A DNA stretch of 16,632 bases from an uncultured Comamonadaceae bacterium. GTDB taxonomy: Bacteria > Pseudomonadota > Gammaproteobacteria > Burkholderiales > Burkholderiaceae. The stretch lies in assembly GCA_946482115.1 (NCBI GenBank), contig CAMLQP010000035.1, positions 1 to 16,632 on the forward strand, read 5' to 3'. Under the pieces are notes generated by a model. That model was not told the origin of the DNA. It saw only the letters and a program-made list of their open reading frames with translations, and made no database searches. This document shows positions 15,609 through 16,632 of the stretch, in pieces. The stretch's first letter is position 1. The number at the start of each line of letters is the position of its first letter. Position numbers and translations under genes: made by a program.

Positions 15609-16039
15609 GGTCGGATCTCCTCTTGTGTATCGGTGAATCGGGTGGCGATGGCCGCTCGCACGTCGTCGGGGATGGCCATGGGTTTGTGGGTGTCCAGGCT
15701 GGTGAAGACGATGACCTGGCGGGCCCGCAGCCGGGTCTCGCCGCCGCAGCGGCCGTCAAGCCGCAGGACCAGCGAGCTGCGCCCGAGGTGCTCGACCTCC
15801 AGCCCGAACACGACGTCGTCGCCCATGCGGCTGATGGCGGTGAAGTCGCACTCCAGCCGCACGGTGGGCGTGCCCACGCGGCGCGGGCCCAGCAGGTCGT
15901 CGAAACGTATGCCCAGCCCGTCGTTGAACCAGTCCTCCAGCAGGCCGTTGAGCATCACCAGGTACTGCGGGAAGAACACGATGCCCGCCGGGTCGCAGTG
16001 GGCGAAGCGGATGCGCAGGGGTCTTTCGAAACGGTTCAT
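15605..16039 (-). CDS. Hotdog-fold acyl-CoA thioesterase (4-hydroxybenzoyl-CoA thioesterase type)
   Basis: This is a 144-residue single hotdog domain. RIRFAHCDPAGIVFFPQYLVMLNGLLEDWF contains the 4HBT active-site signature, with Asp16 as the likely catalytic residue. The C-terminal half includes DVVFGLEVEHLGRSSLVLRL. It hydrolyses CoA thioesters, probably aromatic ones given the CoA ligase neighbour. The chosen start, ATG at 16039, overlaps the ligase stop as ATGA; the frame is open upstream to 16255, but that part is a shadow of the ligase. Its stop overlaps the RidA-like start in the same way. A role could be to release trapped CoA from dead-end aryl-CoA esters. Confidence 0.93.
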   Translation of the reverse strand: MNRFERPLRIRFAHCDPAGIVFFPQYLVMLNGLLEDWFNDGLGIRFDDLLGPRRVGTPTVRLECDFTAISRMGDDVVFGLEVEHLGRSSLVLRLDGRCGGETRLRARQVIVFTSLDTHKPMAIPDDVRAAIATRFTDTQEEIRP

Positions 16040-16632
16040 TTGAGCCGGAAACGCTGCAGCTTGCCGGTCTGGGTGCGCGGCAGCTGGCTGGTGAACTCGA
16101 TGGCACGGGGGTACTTGTACGGCGCGACGGTGCGCTTGACGAAGTCCTGCAGGGTTCTGACCATGGCCTCGTCGGCCACGTGGTCCGGCCGCAAGACCAC
16201 GAAAGCCTTGACGATCTGGCCGCGCTCCTCGTCGGGCACGCCGATCACCGCGCACTCGGCCACTGCCGGGTGTTGCATCAGCGCCTCCTCCACCTCGGGC
16301 GCGGCGATGTTGTAGCCGGCCGAGATGATCATGTCGTCGGTGCGGGCCTGGTAGAAGAAGTAGCCGTCAGCGTCCATCACATAGGCGTCGCCGGTGAGGT
16401 TCCAGCCATTCTTCACGTAGGTCTTCTGGCGCTCGTCGGCCAGGTAGCGGCAGCCGGTGGGCCCCTGCACGGCCAGCTTGCCCACGGTGCCGGGCGGCAC
16501 CTCGTTGCCCTGATCGTCCACCACCCTGGCCCGGTAGCCGGGCACGGGTTTGCCGGTGGCGCCCGGGCGGGCGTTGGTCTCGTCGTGCGAGATGAAGATG
16601 TGCAGCATCTCGGTCGCGCCGATGCCGTCGAT
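16036..16632 (-). CDS. Aryl-CoA ligase, benzoate / 2-aminobenzoate-CoA ligase type (C-terminal 198 residues; 5' end outside)
   Basis: The gene enters from the right edge; its N-terminal part is not in the window. Visible residues begin IDGIGATEMLHIFIS, the A5-like TEM motif of the benzoate-CoA ligase family. Then come GDAYVMDADGYFFYQARTDD with the adenylate-binding Asp and hinge, the A8 region MIISAGYNIAAPEVEEAL and the final QTGKLQRFRLK with the catalytic lysine. The enzyme activates an aromatic acid with ATP and CoA. The visible part best fits 2-aminobenzoate- or benzoate-CoA ligases; I cannot decide the substrate. It is translationally coupled (ATGA) to the thioesterase, and then to the RidA-like gene. 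Further aryl-CoA degradation genes are expected to the right. Confidence 0.9.
   Translation of the reverse strand: MDGIGATEMLHIFISHDETNARPGATGKPVPGYRARVVDDQGNEVPPGTVGKLAVQGPTGCRYLADERQKTYVKNGWNLTGDAYVMDADGYFFYQARTDDMIISAGYNIAAPEVEEALMQHPAVAECAVIGVPDEERGQIVKAFVVLRPDHVADEAMVRTLQDFVKRTVAPYKYPRAIEFTSQLPRTQTGKLQRFRLK

Noticed and set aside
16040..16255. 72-residue N-terminal extension of the thioesterase
   Set aside because: It overlaps the ligase coding region and is Arg-rich without hotdog features; the ATG at 16039 has the ATGA junction and the normal family length.

Overview
The window is high-GC, densely packed DNA that reads as a betaproteobacterial chromosome, most likely Burkholderiales and Comamonadaceae-like. 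The reasons are the Bug/TctC-type binding protein, the CoA-ligase/thioesterase/RidA aromatic cluster and the Tat-dependent formate dehydrogenase. The assignment is from general knowledge of these families, and genus cannot be fixed. I see no insertion sequence, CRISPR array, rRNA or tRNA gene. No gap between genes exceeds 300 bp; the longest is 263 bp, between fdhA and selD.

Region 1 (1-8873, all minus strand) is a self-contained selenoprotein formate dehydrogenase locus, read right to left. It runs fdhA (catalytic subunit, with an in-frame UGA at codon 196 followed by a convincing SECIS-like hairpin), fdhB (iron-sulfur subunit), fdhI (cytochrome b subunit), fdhE (maturation), selA (selenocysteine synthase), a TlpA-like exported thioredoxin, an exported transglutaminase-like protein, then the first 25 codons of selB. 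Most junctions are a few bases or ATGA overlaps, so this looks like one long operon. selD (selenophosphate synthetase) is divergent at 9137-10198. The locus thus encodes a selenoenzyme together with the selA, selB and selD proteins that make it. selC (tRNA-Sec) is not seen here. The fdhA-selD intergenic region holds two copies of a 15-bp palindrome 45 bp apart, two more small palindromes and a leader hairpin.

Region 2 (10247-15175) has an AraC-family regulator (minus) divergent from a sulfatase, a DHAPD-like cupin and a Bug-type solute-binding protein (plus). A perfect 9-12-9 inverted repeat lies between the regulator and the sulfatase. It looks like a regulated uptake and degradation unit for an unknown, possibly sulfated aromatic, substrate.

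Region 3 (15204-16632, minus) is a tightly coupled trio: the C-terminal part of a benzoate/2-aminobenzoate-type CoA ligase, a 4-hydroxybenzoyl-CoA-type hotdog thioesterase and a RidA-like protein lacking the usual catalytic arginine. The genes are joined by ATGA overlaps. This is probably the end of an aryl-CoA degradation operon that continues to the right.

The least explained elements are the transglutaminase/thioredoxin pair inside the selA-selB interval, the paired operators upstream of fdhA, and the substrate of the sulfatase-cupin unit.
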